Positions 62,020 through 63,048 of a stretch of DNA of 63,048 bases are shown piece by piece. A program made the translations under genes and the position numbers. The DNA lies in contig CABFPE010000029.1 of NCBI GenBank assembly GCA_900660155.1, positions 585,045 through 648,092 on the forward strand, written 5' to 3'. The first letter of the stretch is position 1; the number at the start of each line of letters is the position of its first letter. Source of the stretch: Hofstenia miamia. Lineage: Eukaryota; Xenacoelomorpha; Acoela; Hofsteniidae. Under the pieces are notes generated by a model, which made no database searches, was not told where the DNA came from, and saw only the letters and a program-made list of their open reading frames with translations.

Positions 62020-62813
62020 CTAGTTTGTAAGTGTAGTGAATCTAACAATTTTGCACACCATGTTATTGTAGTTCTTTAACGACGAACCTAAAAATTTTTT
62101 TTTCTGAAGCCAAATATAATTAATACTTCTTTTCTTAAGCTTTAAGTGCCGAATATTTGAAATGTAGTAAAAAAATGCCTCAACTAGAGCAAGTAAAATG
62201 AATAAATGTAAAATCGAATAACTTTTCTAAATATATACGCACTTTTGGTGAAATTCTGGATGATGATTTGTGGGAATTGTTTCAATATCTAGAAACAATA
62301 ATTATTCAAAATTTGTCAAAACCGAAGAATGAATATATAACCGCTTAAATTAATGTAAACTCATAGGAAATCTGCCATCACTCAAACTGTACCACAAATA
62401 GCCCTTCAAGATCCTCAATATTAACTGTGGTTAGCATAATATTAAAAATAATTTGCTATTAAAAACGCAGAAAACAAAAAGTAAAAATATATGGGAGAAG
62501 TTTTTTAAAAATGAATTAATAAAAAAATAAAAGATGTTTCGGCTATTTTTTAAATCCACAACAAATGCTTGTAAATTTTGTTTGAAGCATTTATTTATCT
62601 CTGATATTAAAAACGACTGCATCATAAATCACATAACGATACACATGCAAATATGGAGGAATTGCCGGCAAAAATGTAGGCCATACTTTATAAGCAAGTG
62701 TTATAATTGTAGTGGATAAATATGTATTGCTGGGTCTCCTGAAGTTGTTCATAGATCAAATTAAACACGAAACATAAAAAACTATATTTGTATATATATA
62801 CTTTTATCCTTAC
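62020..62813. other. Putative intron or intergenic DNA before the receptor fragment
   Basis: No clear transmembrane exon is visible in 62020-62800. Short frames (62431-62625 minus, 62534-62719 plus) carry no family motif. Confidence 0.35.
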
Positions 62814-63048
62814 TCATGCTGCTTTCGGTAAGCTGGCCCTTTCGTGTTAAACGCTCTTCCGGAACGTATTCGATAATTGAATTAAAAAGGGGCTTGAAAA
62901 TGTATTTCTTTATCTTCGTGTATTCTTTTAAGGCTTTGTGAACGTCGCCAAAATAAACGCACCTTATGGGTATTGCCATTTGCCCGAATATTAACCATAT
63001 TTTTATTAGCGTTACTTTTACGTACCAAATTGATTTGTCCGCATTTTA
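62814..63048 (-). CDS. Possible exon of an unidentified gene at the right edge (partial)
   Basis: The minus strand is open from near the window end (about 63045) to a good donor GTAAGG at 62813. It reads VTLIKIWLIFGQMAIPI, a plausible membrane helix, then a charged region (VHKALKEYTKIKKYIFKPLF, EYVPEERLTRKGQLTESSM). I do not recognise the family. It might belong to the receptor gene further along the minus strand, or be chance. Confidence 0.3.

Overview
The window is AT-rich, intron-rich nuclear DNA from an animal, most likely an invertebrate. It has spliced genes with GT-AG introns from 41 bp to about 7 kb, no operons, and a dense, old load of transposable elements of typically invertebrate kinds (copia, piggyBac, hAT, mariner-like, Penelope, LINEs). 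The species cannot be named from sequence alone. The tiny introns, and an acceptor directly before one start codon, would suit a nematode or another spliced-leader lineage, but that is a guess.

Two host genes can be reconstructed exon by exon. (1) GLYR1/N-PAC, a PWWP plus beta-hydroxyacid-dehydrogenase-like chromatin protein, lies on the minus strand (21024 down to 7015) in 11 exons whose phases all agree and give 508 residues. (2) A DYRK2/mbk-2-type dual-specificity kinase lies on the plus strand (32734 to 48300) in six exons giving 446 residues. Its last coding exon is present twice, and each copy ends in a different short tail. A rhodopsin-family receptor fragment, FMRFamide-receptor-like and damaged, sits on the minus strand near the right edge (62019-61425).

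The rest is mostly mobile-element debris. Left edge: a LINE reverse transcriptase (about 4130-900, minus), interrupted by a CCAAT/CRE-rich inverted-repeat element. GLYR1 intron 3: a copia retrotransposon with both ends and its target duplication (10880-14797). GLYR1 intron 1: a mariner-like relic carrying a nested hAT MITE, a small TTAA MITE and a deleted piggyBac element. Between the genes: an inverted-repeat MITE, a decayed PCFLCLWDSR-type repeat protein, a CGGBP1-like hAT transposase and another hAT MITE. DYRK2 introns: a TTAA MITE, a hAT MITE, LINE debris, a 749-bp tandem duplication and a decayed piggyBac transposase. After DYRK2: LINE pieces, a second CGGBP1-like hAT whose zinc-finger segment is triplicated, and two Penelope relics facing opposite ways. 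Near 60 kb: an inverted-repeat element related to the one at 2.4 kb.

Three single 'n' characters (3595, 30966, 60271) mark assembly joins. Two are flanked by long direct duplications and one lies inside an inverted-repeat element, so local copy number there should be distrusted.
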